Counted from the first letter of the stretch, positions 1 to 9,071 are shown. The stretch: 64,000 bases of DNA from Flavihumibacter petaseus NBRC 106054 (GCF_000974785.1 NZ_BBWV01000001.1:1612001-1676000), one strand, 5' to 3'. A program made the numbers and translations. Notes: generated by a model from the sequence alone, not told the origin.

Positions 1-412
1 TAGCAGTGAGCCGGTGATCTATAAATTTGATTCCGGTGATCGTGTTCATGAACGTCATGGGAATTCTATGATCGAAGTAAAAATTCTCCCGGTTCAACCA
101 TTCATCAAAGGCTTTGGTGCTTCCAAAAACAGCCTTGCCGTGCTTCATCAGCGAGAGCAGCAACACCACATGTTCCTTGACATTCGCTTTAAATGCACTG
201 TTGGGTTTCTTGTATTCCCTGAAGGTTTTGACACTGACATTCAGCCAGTCAGAAATGACATTGTCTGTGAATTCAGTATTTTTTTTGATGGCCGCCACAT
301 ATTGCCAGTTGACATCGGAGTCATTCAGGATGTTCAGGATCTCGCCATCATCAATACTTGCCGGAATATTATCCAGTAAGTCATATTCCTTTTTCTTTTT
401 AGTGGTGGCCAT
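1..412 (-). CDS. Partial Xre/MbcA/ParS-type antitoxin with DUF2384 toxin-binding domain
   Basis: Reading leftwards from an ATG at 412 gives about 137 residues that run off the left edge, so the C-terminus is missing. The N-terminus is Lys-rich (MATTKKKKEYD). A helical stretch follows that ends in the motif SVKTFREYKK, typical of the HTH part of these antitoxins. Near residues 93-103 comes AVFGSTKAFDEWL, the hallmark of the DUF2384 (MbcA/ParS) toxin-binding domain, then a Pro-Met position and a TITG turn. In this family the antitoxin binds DNA and neutralises a RES-domain NAD-degrading toxin encoded just downstream. Here that would lie beyond the window, so the toxin is only inferred. No other start fits better. 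Confidence 0.75.
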   Translation of the reverse strand, partial: MATTKKKKEYDLLDNIPASIDDGEILNILNDSDVNWQYVAAIKKNTEFTDNVISDWLNVSVKTFREYKKPNSAFKANVKEHVVLLLSLMKHGKAVFGSTKAFDEWLNRENFYFDHRIPMTFMNTITGIKFIDHRLTA

Positions 413-556
413 AGGCTTGTTTTACCCTATCAAAGCTAGGTAATAATTGCCGTCACCAACAGGTAATTCTTCCTTTTATCTGTCTTAAATGTTTATATAT
501 GCTTGAAAACCAATACTGCTTATCTTGTGCTCCCATTTACGCACTCACGTTCCCCC

Positions 557-1501
557 ATGATCAAAAAATACCCCCTGCTGGCCCTTTCCGCAATCGTGTT
601 TCCCTTTTTATTTTGTTCTGCGCAAACTGCCGGCAGCATCGACACACTGCTCACCCCCGAGATCGGCGGTATAAAACAAGCCATCGAAATCAAAACGGAT
701 GACGCACGCAAACCGGTACTGCTATTTCTTTCCGGAGGCCCCGGAAGTTCCATGATGAACAATGCAGGCGCGTTTACTAACCTGTTGAAAAGCAGGTTCA
801 CCCTTGTTCAATGGGACCAGCGCGATGCGGGAAAGACCCTGAAACTGAATCCCTCGCCCACACAGCCTTCAGTAAAACAGATGGAAAACGACACTTACCA
901 GGTGATCCGTTTCCTTCAACAAGAGCTGCACCAGGAAAAGATCTACCTGCTGGGCAGCTCCTGGGGAAATGTTTTAGGATTCTCTATCGTTCAACAACAC
1001 CCGGAAGTATTGCATGCCTATTTTGCAGTAAATCCCGTGGTCAGTCAATTGGCGAGTGAAACAGCGCTGCTCAGCACCCTGAAAGATTATTTTAAGGAAA
1101 ACAAGGAGGCCAGCAGTGAGCTGGCAGCGGTGAATATTCCCTTTTCAAATGACATGGACCTGTTCTACCTGAGAAAATGGCTTTTTTATAAAGAGGGAAA
1201 CAAGAAAGCAGCCAGTGAGGAGTTTAAAAAGTTCTTCCTGCAGTGGTCAAAAACATGGTCGCCGGTATGGAACGAGGTGATGCATATCGATCTGCCTCAA
1301 ACCCTGAAACAAGTGGATTGCCCGGTCTATTTTTTCGTGGGGAAAAATGATATTCAAACATCGACCCCGATCACCCAAGCCTATTACCAGCTTTTGAAAG
1401 CCCCAAAGAAAGACCTGTTTCTCTTTGAAAATTCCGGCCACCAGATCCACAAGGATGAGCCGGAGAAATTTCAGCAAACCATCCTCAGCATCGTGAAATA
1501 A
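557..1501 (+). CDS. Exported alpha/beta hydrolase (proline iminopeptidase-like)
   Basis: Alpha/beta-fold hydrolase of 314 residues. The ATG at 557 is preferred over the upstream ATG at 503 because it opens directly onto a signal peptide (MIKKYPLLALSA, then FCSAQ). Family landmarks are the oxyanion-loop motif GGPGSS near residues 60-65, the nucleophile elbow GSSWGN with Ser near 135, an acidic loop VGKND late in the protein and a final His in GHQIH. The GGPG motif is typical of prolyl iminopeptidase and tricorn-interacting-factor-like enzymes, so cleavage of N-terminal residues from peptides is possible. The true substrate cannot be read from the sequence. It converges with the beta-barrel gene to its right, with stop codons back to back. 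Confidence 0.8.
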   Translation: MIKKYPLLALSAIVFPFLFCSAQTAGSIDTLLTPEIGGIKQAIEIKTDDARKPVLLFLSGGPGSSMMNNAGAFTNLLKSRFTLVQWDQRDAGKTLKLNPSPTQPSVKQMENDTYQVIRFLQQELHQEKIYLLGSSWGNVLGFSIVQQHPEVLHAYFAVNPVVSQLASETALLSTLKDYFKENKEASSELAAVNIPFSNDMDLFYLRKWLFYKEGNKKAASEEFKKFFLQWSKTWSPVWNEVMHIDLPQTLKQVDCPVYFFVGKNDIQTSTPITQAYYQLLKAPKKDLFLFENSGHQIHKDEPEKFQQTILSIVK

Positions 1502-2026
1502 CTATTGTTTCCTGTTTCCCAGGATCCTGAAACCTGCCCTGAGCGAAAACATATTGAATTGTTCACCGTAAATCAGGTCATCGGCGGTGATCAGGCGGTA
1601 GCATAGGGATAATCCCACCCAGTTGAGTTGTACACCCGGTTCAATACCCACAAACCCGGTTGCCGAAGTGTAATTCCCTTCTTTGGTGACGCCGATACCC
1701 GCTTTGAACTCGATGAAGAAAGGATTCAGGGTTTTCCTGAAGCCAAACGAGCCGAGAAAAAATTTATACGTATAGCGCTCATCACCGTACAATTCACTTA
1801 AGCGGTCATAGTCGATTCCGCCAACAAGCGCGTTGTCTTTTTTCCCGATAGGCCACAACCCTTTTACAAAGGCGCCATACGCCCAGTTCGGATCTCCCTC
1901 ATACAGGGCAATGGTTCCTGCAGCGCCCGCATCCAGTTTAAAGGACCTGGACTGCTGGCCGAACGCAGTGTTTGCCATGGCAATGACCAGGCACAAGGCT
2001 GTCAGAATGGTGTTGCGAAGTAGCAT
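1502..2026 (-). CDS. Small outer-membrane beta-barrel-like protein
   Basis: 174 residues with an N-terminal signal peptide ending near AFGQQ. The mature part alternates hydrophobic and polar residues with many Gly and aromatic residues, and the last strand (FSLRAGFRILG) is typical of small 8-stranded barrels. It is probably an outer-membrane protein of unknown function. No catalytic motif is seen. A TTGACA box at 2085-2090 (minus strand) with a TAATCTAG element 17 nt downstream forms a plausible promoter. The 3' end of this gene has a degenerate copy at 10490-10640. Confidence 0.65.
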   Translation of the reverse strand: MLLRNTILTALCLVIAMANTAFGQQSRSFKLDAGAAGTIALYEGDPNWAYGAFVKGLWPIGKKDNALVGGIDYDRLSELYGDERYTYKFFLGSFGFRKTLNPFFIEFKAGIGVTKEGNYTSATGFVGIEPGVQLNWVGLSLCYRLITADDLIYGEQFNMFSLRAGFRILGNRKQ

Positions 2027-2136
2027 TGGAATGGGGTTTAGCGGTGAGGGTTGATAGCGCTAGATTACAAAACACCCCGGCTGCTGTCAAGGGGGAAATT
2101 CCCCGTTTCAGAAGGGGTTAAAAACATGGGCGGCAT

Positions 2137-2174
2137 GGTTGACAAATACTAAATAATATGTACTTTTGTCAACC
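2137..2174 (+). promoter_or_regulatory. Promoter overlapped by perfect inverted repeat (auto-operator of XRE gene)
   Basis: Arms GGTTGACAAA (2137-2146) and TTTGTCAACC (2165-2174) are perfect reverse complements with an 18-nt spacer. The same stretch contains a Bacteroidota promoter: TTG at 2139-2141, 19 nt, then TACTTTTG (TAnnTTTG) at 2161-2168. A repressor bound to the arms would cover both boxes. The expected transcription start is after 2172, which rules out the TTG codon at 2166 as the start of the next gene. Confidence 0.75.
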
Positions 2175-2189
2175 ACCCGCTTCACCTTA

Positions 2190-3230
2190 ATGATGAATTC
2201 TATGAACGCATTTGCTGAAAGACTCAAATCTGCCCGTAAAATGAAGGGATGGTCACTGCAGGAATTGGCAGATAATATTCCTGTTTCTATCTCCAAACAG
2301 GCTTTACACAAGTATGAATCGGGATTGATGCATCCTACTGGTGAAGTATTAATTGCATTATCGAAGGCTTTGGGTTTAAGGCCGGACTATTTTTTGCGCA
2401 AGTCCATTGAATTGGGGCCCATTGCGTTCCGAAAAAAAGCAAGGCTCGGCAGTAAAGAGATAGACAGCATAAAAGAAAAAGTAAAAGAGTTCCTGGAAAG
2501 ATATCTTGAAGTGGAACAGCTGTTAAACATTCAGGTCAGATTTAAAAACCCGATCGGGAATATTCAGATCGCTGATGAGTCAGAAGTGGATCATGCCGTA
2601 TTGAAACTTATTTCAAAATGGAACCTGGGTCATGACCCGATACCGAATGTAATTGAAATGCTGGAGGAAAATGGTGTGCGGGTTATCGCAATTGATGCGC
2701 CAGAATCCTTTGATGGATTAAGCACATTTGTAAATGATATACCAGTTGTTGTTATCAGCAATCAGTTTACCGTAGAGAGAAAACGATTCACCGCGTTACA
2801 TGAATTAGGGCATCTTGTTTTGAATATGGATGCTGAAATCGACCAGGAGAGAATTTGTAACCTGTTTGCGGGTGCAATGCTGTTGCCGGATAATGTATTG
2901 GAAAGGCACCTGGGTGAAAAGAGGAACAATATCGCCATTGGTGAATTGGTAAGCATTAAGGAAGAGTTTGGTATTTCTGTTCAGGCGGCCATGATGCGGG
3001 CACAATTCAAGGGGATCATTGACAAGAGCGGCGTTGATCGTTTTTGGAAGACCATAGCCTCTAATAAAAAAGAAGAAGGCCTGGGCAGTTTTGCCGGAAG
3101 TGAAAAAAGTTATCGTTTTGAACATCTTGTTTTCAGGTTAGCCGCAGAGGAAGTTGTCAGCATGAGTAAGGCTGCTGCCCTCGCTGGTATGAAACTCTCG
3201 GATTTCCGGGAAAAGCTTGAAGCTGCCTGA
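2190..3230 (+). CDS. XRE-family regulator fused to ImmA/IrrE metallopeptidase
   Basis: About 346 residues from ATG 2190 (ATG 2193 or 2202 are also possible). The N-terminus is a cro/C1-type helix-turn-helix (residues about 8-65, with SISKQALHKYESG as turn and recognition helix). The C-terminal half is a COG2856 ImmA/IrrE-like domain with the zinc motif HELGH near residue 205 and a downstream acidic segment AEIDQERICNLFAGAML. Proteins of this build act as antitoxin or repressor, either cleaving a partner or repressing their own operon. It is the first gene of a two-gene unit with a PIN protein 18 nt downstream, a common type II toxin-antitoxin arrangement. It is probably autoregulated through the palindrome at 2137-2174. 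Confidence 0.85.
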   Translation: MMNSMNAFAERLKSARKMKGWSLQELADNIPVSISKQALHKYESGLMHPTGEVLIALSKALGLRPDYFLRKSIELGPIAFRKKARLGSKEIDSIKEKVKEFLERYLEVEQLLNIQVRFKNPIGNIQIADESEVDHAVLKLISKWNLGHDPIPNVIEMLEENGVRVIAIDAPESFDGLSTFVNDIPVVVISNQFTVERKRFTALHELGHLVLNMDAEIDQERICNLFAGAMLLPDNVLERHLGEKRNNIAIGELVSIKEEFGISVQAAMMRAQFKGIIDKSGVDRFWKTIASNKKEEGLGSFAGSEKSYRFEHLVFRLAAEEVVSMSKAAALAGMKLSDFREKLEAA

Positions 3231-3248
3231 TGCGATATCCCATATCCC

Positions 3249-3752
3249 ATGAAAAGAGTTGCCATCCAGGATGCGAACATTTTGATTGATCTCATTAAGA
3301 TCGACCTGTTCACGCATTGCATTGAACTGGAGTTCCTGTTTTCCACTACACAACTGGTGTTCGAAACTGAATTGAATGATCACCAGGTGAAATCTTTACG
3401 GCGATACATTGAATCGGGTAAGTTCACTATTATAGAGATTTCGGAAGTTGAACTATTAGAAATTCAATTGATGGGTGAAGAAGATGGCCGTTTGTCTTTG
3501 CAGGATTGGTCAACATTATACTACTCGCAAAAAACTGGAGCCCTATTATTGTCGGGCGATAGAGTCCTCAGAAAAGTATCAGAAGCTAAGGGAATAGAAG
3601 TTTGCGGGGTACTTTGGATTTTTGATCAACTCGTCGGTTATGCTGTAATATCGTCAGCCGATGCACATCGCTACCTGAACGAACTCATGAAACACAACAA
3701 AAGGCTACCCGCTGCGGAATGCCAGCGTCGCCTTGATGACTGGAGCAAGTGA
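3249..3752 (+). CDS. PIN-domain protein, probable toxin of the XRE-ImmA pair
   Basis: 167 residues. The PIN fold is shown by an early Asp (IQDANILIDL, D at residue 8), a middle acidic residue (FETEL), and the segment LSLQDWSTLYYSQKTGALLLSGDRVLRK carrying the D and SGDR positions of PIN ribonucleases, given here as landmarks rather than as one motif. PIN toxins are Mg-dependent RNases. The preceding regulator gene is co-directional with an 18-nt gap, so both are probably co-transcribed. RNase activity is inferred from family. Confidence 0.75.
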   Translation: MKRVAIQDANILIDLIKIDLFTHCIELEFLFSTTQLVFETELNDHQVKSLRRYIESGKFTIIEISEVELLEIQLMGEEDGRLSLQDWSTLYYSQKTGALLLSGDRVLRKVSEAKGIEVCGVLWIFDQLVGYAVISSADAHRYLNELMKHNKRLPAAECQRRLDDWSK

Positions 3753-3825
3753 TTCGTCCTATATTATTTTCTGATTCCTTCAAATTGTTTACATTTAATT
3801 TTATTCGCATACGCTGAAACAACTG

Positions 3826-4362
3826 TTGGCCATTATACTGATTAGTGTGCACGCCTTCAACCTGGCGGGTTATTCCATGCTCTTTGGATACCTCTCCCGC
3901 CAATCCACCCAACAGCTCGAACGGGAAATCGACAACCAACACTACAACGACCAGGACCTCGTAGAAATCAAAGTGCCGATCCAGGTTCCCTACCTGAACT
4001 CCTGGGGCAGCTATGAACCGATAGAAGGCGAAATCACCATCAACGGCAACCACCACAGCTATGTCAAGCGGAAGATCACCCGCGACACCCTCTTCCTGAT
4101 GTGTCTGCCCAACCGGAAAAAAGACCAGCTCCACCTCGCCAAAACCGACTATGGCAAGTCCGCCAATGATTTTGACACAGACAAGAAAGAGAACAACACC
4201 GCCAAAAAAGAAGTCAACTTCCCCCAATATTCTTCCGGGCACTCGGATGTAGTGCTCTATCCACCTGCACTTTCCGCTCCAGTACACGCAGGTTTTCTGC
4301 AGGAAAAAATTCCCGCCAGCTTTACCGGCCAGATCGATCTGCCGCCTGAATTCGTCGCCTGA
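3826..4362 (+). CDS. Small membrane/periplasmic protein upstream of TonB receptor
   Basis: About 178 residues. The first about 20 residues form one hydrophobic segment (ILISVHAFNLAGYSMLFGYL), followed by a polar, charged domain with several His (DNQHYND, GNHHSYVK). There is no in-frame ATG between the upstream stop at 3796-3798 and the hydrophobic segment, so translation must start at TTG 3826 or CTG 3823. It reads towards the TonB receptor with 160 nt between. The general form (one membrane anchor, polar domain ending in PPEFV) recalls a family that sits before TonB receptors in Bacteroidota. The function is unknown, and metal binding through the His is speculation. Confidence 0.6.
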   Translation: MAIILISVHAFNLAGYSMLFGYLSRQSTQQLEREIDNQHYNDQDLVEIKVPIQVPYLNSWGSYEPIEGEITINGNHHSYVKRKITRDTLFLMCLPNRKKDQLHLAKTDYGKSANDFDTDKKENNTAKKEVNFPQYSSGHSDVVLYPPALSAPVHAGFLQEKIPASFTGQIDLPPEFVA

Positions 4363-4410
4363 CCCCAGTCCATTTCATCGGCTCAAACAAATCATTAAAC
4401 CATTATGCTG

Positions 4411-4429
4411 TCCGGGAACTTTTCCCGGA
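4411..4429. promoter_or_regulatory. Short perfect hairpin in TonB-receptor leader
   Basis: TCCGGGAA and TTCCCGGA pair perfectly around a 3-nt loop. There is no T-run, so it is not an intrinsic terminator. It lies about 95 nt before the TonB receptor start and may act in mRNA stability or attenuation. Confidence 0.35.
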
Positions 4430-4522
4430 ACGGAGAACAGGCAACTGCCGGTTATCAACAACCGCCGCATGTGCCTTCCCATCTGATATTATAGCAACAA
4501 CAAACCAGGCAAACTGACCATT

Positions 4523-7285
4523 ATGAAATTTTGTACTACGCTGGTACTGGCCATACTATTATGCGCCAGCACCATGGCCCAAAGCCAACACATCAAAGGC
4601 ACCATCACGGGCAACAAAAAAGAACCGCTCGCCCGCGCCAGCATCGTCGTCAAAGGAAAAATGAACGGCACCATCACCGACGAGAAAGGCAATTTCACCC
4701 TCGACGCTTCCAAACTCAAACTACCGCTGACCCTTATCGTTTCCAGCGCCGGCCTCGCCGACCAGGAAATCACGGTAACCGACCTCTCCACCCCCATCAC
4801 TGTACAACTCGAACAGAAATCCGCCCTCAACGAAGTGGTGGTGGCCGCGTCCCGATCCCGCGAAAACCTGCTGCAATCGCCCGTCAGCATCGAAAAAATG
4901 AACTACCAGGCGGTGCGCGAAGTGCCCTCCCTCAGTTTTTACGAAAGCCTGCAATCCCTTAAGGGTATGGAAATGTTTTCCGTGGGCCTCGGCATCAAAA
5001 CCGTCAACACCCGCGGGTTTAACGGCACGTCCAATGCCCGCTTCCTCCAGCTGATCGATGGCATCGACAACCAGCCACCGGGACTCAATTTCCCGATGGG
5101 CAACCTGTTCGGTGTACCCGATATCGATGTGGAAAGCGCCGAGCTGATCCCCGGCGCCGCCAGTGCCCTCTACGGCCCCTCGGCCTTCAATGGCATGCTC
5201 AGCATACAGACCAAAGACCCCTTCAAATACCAGGGCTTATCCCTCTACCTGAAAACAGGCATCAACCATGTGAACGATCCCATGGCCGGCGCACAGGCCG
5301 TGAACGATATCGCCATGCGTTATGCGAAATCCCTGTTCAAGGACCGCTTCGCGTTCAAGGTGAACTTCGGGTATTTCAACGGGCTCGACTGGTACGCCCA
5401 CGACTATACGGATATCAGCGCCGCCACGCCACCGGCCAACCGCGGTCCCAAAAACCCCGGCTACGATGGCCTCAACATCTACGGCGATGAGGTTGCGCGT
5501 GTGTTGCCCGGCATCGGGCTCGTGGCCCGCACCGGCTACCAGGAAAAAGACCTGATGAACTACAACACTTACAGCGCCAAGGGAAGCGTCTCCCTGCAAT
5601 ATAAATTCGGCAACAACCTACGCCTGATCTACCAGTACAACCGCGCCCAGGCCCTCGCCGCCTTTACCAGCAGCGCAAGGATGAATGTCAACGGGTTCGT
5701 GCTGCAGACCCACCGGATCGAACTGCGCCACAACAACTCCTTTATCCGCGCTTACTCTTCCGGCGAGATCTGCGACAATGGCTACAATACCCGTACCCTG
5801 GGACAATTCATCAACCGCTACTGGGTGAAAGACCTCGACGGCAATGTAGTGACGCCGGATAAGGCCGACCAGACCTGGTTCACCCGCTATGCAGCGGCCT
5901 ATAACGGCACCGTGGAAGGCATCACCGCAGCCAATCATGACGCCGCCCGCAGCTTCGCCGACGACGGCAGGATGCAGCCCAACACACCTGCCTTCAACCA
6001 GACCAAAGACGCTGTCACCAAACGGTACGGCACCCAGGGCGCCGGCATCTACAGCCACAACAAATTCTATCATGCCGACGGCCAGTATGAATTCACGCAG
6101 GTCAAAGCCGTGAACCTCCTGGCAGGCGGCAGCTTCCGGATGTACGACATGAATACCAACGGCACCCTGATCGATGACAAGGACCAGAAGATCACCATCA
6201 AGGAATACGGCGCCTTCGTGCAGGCGATGAAACAACTGCTCAACAATAAACTGAAACTGACGGCATCCGTGCGGTACGACAAAAACGAAAACTTCAAGGG
6301 AAGTTTCACGCCCCGGTTCAGTGCGGTGTATGAAGTGATGAAGAACCACTATTTCCGGGCTTCCGTGCAGACCGGTTTCCGGAACCCCACGCCCATCGAC
6401 CAGTACATAAAGCTGAATGCGGGACCGATCACCATCCTGGGTGGTGTGCCCAACAACAGCAAGGGCATGAACGTGTATGAGAACTCTTTCACGGCAGCAT
6501 CCGTAGGACAATATGCTGCAGGCGTGCAGGCTTCCGTTGCCGGGGGCATGAGCCAGGCAGAAGCCATTGAAGCGAATAAGTCGAAGCTCGTACAATCCCA
6601 CTACCCGTATATCACACCGGAAAAGCAAAGCGCCTTTGAAGTCGGCTACAAGGCCATGATCGGCAACCGCCTGTATGTGGACGTCAACTATTACTACAGC
6701 CGCTACACGAATTTTATCCTGAATGCAGTGGTGGCGCGGCCGAGCCACCCGGTGATGGCAGATGGCGAAGTGAATACCGATGCGGCCGCCGACCTGCTGA
6801 ACGGCGGCAGCCAGAATTTCCAGCTGTATACCAATGCTTCGGACAAAGCCTCCGGCCAGGGCGCAACACTGGGACTCACCTACAACCTGAACCGCGGCTT
6901 TACCGTGGGCGGCAATGTGACCTGGAGCAGCTTTATCCTCGGAGATGCGGATCCCAGCAAGGTGGCGCCCTTCAATACCCCGAAATGGAGCACGAACCTG
7001 AATATCGGCAACACCAACCTGTACCGGAATTTCGGTTTCAATGCCAACTGGCACTGGCAGGATGCCTTTGACTGGTACGGACCCTTCAATGGCATGCGTC
7101 CCGGCCCGGTAACCGCATATTCTCTGATCGATGTGCAGATCAACAAGAAGCTGCCGCAGCTGAAATCGATGATCAAGATCGGCGCCAGCAACCTGCTGAA
7201 CAACATGATCACCACCGCGTACGGTTCCCCCACCATCGGCGGGGTATATTATGTGAGCCTCACCATTGATGATCTCTTCAACTGA
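4523..7285 (+). CDS. TonB-dependent outer-membrane receptor with carboxypeptidase-regulatory-like domain
   Basis: 920 residues with a signal peptide (residues 1-19, ending TMAQ). Residues about 22-100 form a CarboxypepD_reg-like domain (IKGTITGNKKEPLARA... GTITDEKGNF). The plug follows, including TRGFNGTSNARFLQLIDGID and a typical PGAASALYGPSAFNG end. The rest is a 22-strand barrel ending in a C-terminal hydrophobic strand (YVSLTIDDLFN). It should import a ligand through TonB energy. No SusD partner or siderophore gene is adjacent. The next gene, an MFS permease, starts 5 nt downstream and gives an inner-membrane step, so this is a two-membrane uptake or export unit with unknown substrate. 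Confidence 0.9.
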   Translation: MKFCTTLVLAILLCASTMAQSQHIKGTITGNKKEPLARASIVVKGKMNGTITDEKGNFTLDASKLKLPLTLIVSSAGLADQEITVTDLSTPITVQLEQKSALNEVVVAASRSRENLLQSPVSIEKMNYQAVREVPSLSFYESLQSLKGMEMFSVGLGIKTVNTRGFNGTSNARFLQLIDGIDNQPPGLNFPMGNLFGVPDIDVESAELIPGAASALYGPSAFNGMLSIQTKDPFKYQGLSLYLKTGINHVNDPMAGAQAVNDIAMRYAKSLFKDRFAFKVNFGYFNGLDWYAHDYTDISAATPPANRGPKNPGYDGLNIYGDEVARVLPGIGLVARTGYQEKDLMNYNTYSAKGSVSLQYKFGNNLRLIYQYNRAQALAAFTSSARMNVNGFVLQTHRIELRHNNSFIRAYSSGEICDNGYNTRTLGQFINRYWVKDLDGNVVTPDKADQTWFTRYAAAYNGTVEGITAANHDAARSFADDGRMQPNTPAFNQTKDAVTKRYGTQGAGIYSHNKFYHADGQYEFTQVKAVNLLAGGSFRMYDMNTNGTLIDDKDQKITIKEYGAFVQAMKQLLNNKLKLTASVRYDKNENFKGSFTPRFSAVYEVMKNHYFRASVQTGFRNPTPIDQYIKLNAGPITILGGVPNNSKGMNVYENSFTAASVGQYAAGVQASVAGGMSQAEAIEANKSKLVQSHYPYITPEKQSAFEVGYKAMIGNRLYVDVNYYYSRYTNFILNAVVARPSHPVMADGEVNTDAAADLLNGGSQNFQLYTNASDKASGQGATLGLTYNLNRGFTVGGNVTWSSFILGDADPSKVAPFNTPKWSTNLNIGNTNLYRNFGFNANWHWQDAFDWYGPFNGMRPGPVTAYSLIDVQINKKLPQLKSMIKIGASNLLNNMITTAYGSPTIGGVYYVSLTIDDLFN

Positions 7286-7290
7286 TCGAT

Positions 7291-8502
7291 ATGAAAGTTA
7301 CCAAAATCAACCTGGCGGCCTTATTTGCGATCAGTTTTCTGAGCAGTGCGCTGGGCGGCACCGTCTCCACGCTGATGTCGGTGTACCTCCCAGTAGTGGT
7401 CAGGGAACTGCCTGGTGAATCAGGCACCGCCCTGAATACCCTCAGTGCGTACATCAATTCGATCTTCATCTTCGGATGGGCGATCGGGGGATTTGCGTGG
7501 GGGATGATCGGCGACCGGATCGGCCGGAAGCGGGCCCTGCTCGCGACCATCAGCACGTATGGGCTGTTTACCATCCTGACTGGACAAATGAATCACTGGA
7601 CCGGCATCGTTGTATGCCGGTTCATCAGTGGCTTCGGGGTCGGCGGCGTGGCCGTACTGGCCTATACCATGCTCAGTGAAGTGTGGCCCGCAAAGAGCCG
7701 GGGCATCGTGATCGGAATCCTGTCGATTGCCTTCCCGGTGGGCATCATTTCCGCGGGACTGATCAACTATTTGGTTTCTTCCTGGCGGGAGGGCTTTATG
7801 GTGGGGATCATCCCCATTGCACTGGCCGTGATCGGCTGGTTCACGATCCGGGAATCGGAAGGCTGGCTGGCAGCAGAAGCACGGGAGCAGCGGGGCGGCA
7901 ACAGTTTCAAAGCCCTGTTTACCGGCGACCACCGGAAAGACCTGGTGGGCAGTGCCGTGATCTATGGCACGATGCTGATCAGTTTGTGGGCGATCTTTTC
8001 GTGGCTGCCCACCTGGATCCAGGGCCTGATCACGGGCGCAGATGCGGGGGCCGATGCCCAGAAAGCGCGGGGATTGTCCATGATGTTGCTGGGCATGGGG
8101 GGACTGGTCGGCGGGTTTATATCCGGCTGGATCGTGAAGGCCATGGGCGTGCAGCGGTCGATGGTGATCGGGTTCACCACCTGTGCCATTTTATCCTTTG
8201 TGCTGTTCAAGAGCAACAGTGTATTCTCACAGCTGATCTACCTGGAGATCGGGGTGTTGTCCATTTTCTTTGGCCTGAATATGGGTATCTTGGCAGGGTA
8301 TATCCCGCAGTTGTTTCCGACGCCGATCCGTGCCACGGCCACCGGCTTTTCGCTGAATGTGGGCCGGTTGTTCACGGGCATTGCCGTATTGTTTGTGGGC
8401 GTGCTGGTGTCGGCGATGGGTGGCTTCGGTAACGCCCTTTTGGTATTTTCGATGATCTTTTTGCTGGGACTCGTGACGGTATTGTTTGTGAAACCAAAAT
8501 AA
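7291..8502 (+). CDS. MFS transporter
   Basis: 403 residues with about 12 hydrophobic helices. The signature GMIGDRIGRKRAL between helices 2 and 3 is the classic MFS loop motif, and ATATGFSLNVGRLF late in the protein resembles the metabolite:H+ symporter (sialate or aromatic-acid type) subfamily. It is an inner-membrane secondary transporter. It is translationally close to the TonB receptor upstream (5 nt) and to the AhpD-like gene downstream (11 nt), so one operon is likely. The substrate is unknown. Confidence 0.85.
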   Translation: MKVTKINLAALFAISFLSSALGGTVSTLMSVYLPVVVRELPGESGTALNTLSAYINSIFIFGWAIGGFAWGMIGDRIGRKRALLATISTYGLFTILTGQMNHWTGIVVCRFISGFGVGGVAVLAYTMLSEVWPAKSRGIVIGILSIAFPVGIISAGLINYLVSSWREGFMVGIIPIALAVIGWFTIRESEGWLAAEAREQRGGNSFKALFTGDHRKDLVGSAVIYGTMLISLWAIFSWLPTWIQGLITGADAGADAQKARGLSMMLLGMGGLVGGFISGWIVKAMGVQRSMVIGFTTCAILSFVLFKSNSVFSQLIYLEIGVLSIFFGLNMGILAGYIPQLFPTPIRATATGFSLNVGRLFTGIAVLFVGVLVSAMGGFGNALLVFSMIFLLGLVTVLFVKPK

Positions 8503-8513
8503 AAAATGCGACT

Positions 8514-9071
8514 ATGGCATATATCGATTTGAAGAATGAGGAACCGGGCATCCGCGGGCCGATGGCGTACAGTCCGGAGACCGCGAAGCCCCTGAATGAG
8601 CTGGCGGAGATCCTGCTGCACAGCGAGAACAATACTTTGTCGAGGGGCGACAGGGAGCTGATCGGCAGTTATGTGTCTTACCTGAACGACTGTTATTTCT
8701 GCCAGCATGTACATGGTGCGATGGCGGGGCATTACCTGGGCTGCAGCATGGAGGCCATTGAGAACATGAAGCAGCATTTCATGGAATCGGAATTGCCCAT
8801 AAAAATGAAAGCGCTCTTGTCTATCGCTGGCGCTGTTCAAAAAGGCGGGCGCCACGTGCAGGCCAGCCAGATCGAAGTGGCCCGCGCCGCCGGTGCTACC
8901 GACAAGGAGATCCACGATACCGTATTGATCGCCGCCGCCTTCTGCATGTTCAACCGCTACGTCGACGGCCTCGGCACCTGGGCCCCGCAGGACCTGCAGG
9001 TCTACACCGACCGCGCCCCCATGCGCGCGGAGGCGGGGTATATTGGAAGCGTGAAGCCCGTGGGGGAGTGA
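8514..9071 (+). CDS. AhpD/carboxymuconolactone-decarboxylase-like protein (peroxidase-related)
   Basis: 185 residues, all-alpha. The motif DCYFCQHVHGA near residue 62 holds the CxxC and following His of AhpD-like alkylhydroperoxidases. Repeated Ala-rich helices follow (AAGATDKEIHDTVLIAAAFCMFNRYVDG), as in uncharacterised peroxidase-related enzymes. Such proteins reduce peroxides through the CxxC pair. As the last gene of the receptor-MFS operon it may detoxify or process the imported compound. That role is inference. Confidence 0.75.
   Translation: MAYIDLKNEEPGIRGPMAYSPETAKPLNELAEILLHSENNTLSRGDRELIGSYVSYLNDCYFCQHVHGAMAGHYLGCSMEAIENMKQHFMESELPIKMKALLSIAGAVQKGGRHVQASQIEVARAAGATDKEIHDTVLIAAAFCMFNRYVDGLGTWAPQDLQVYTDRAPMRAEAGYIGSVKPVGE

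Noticed and set aside
2166-2189. TTG start for the XRE-ImmA gene
   Set aside because: It lies inside the -7 box and operator, upstream of the expected transcription start, so it could not be translated.
5618-7054. Long minus-strand open frame (478 aa) inside the TonB receptor gene
   Set aside because: It is antisense to a clear TonB receptor with all domain landmarks, has no family pattern and arises from GC-rich codon use.
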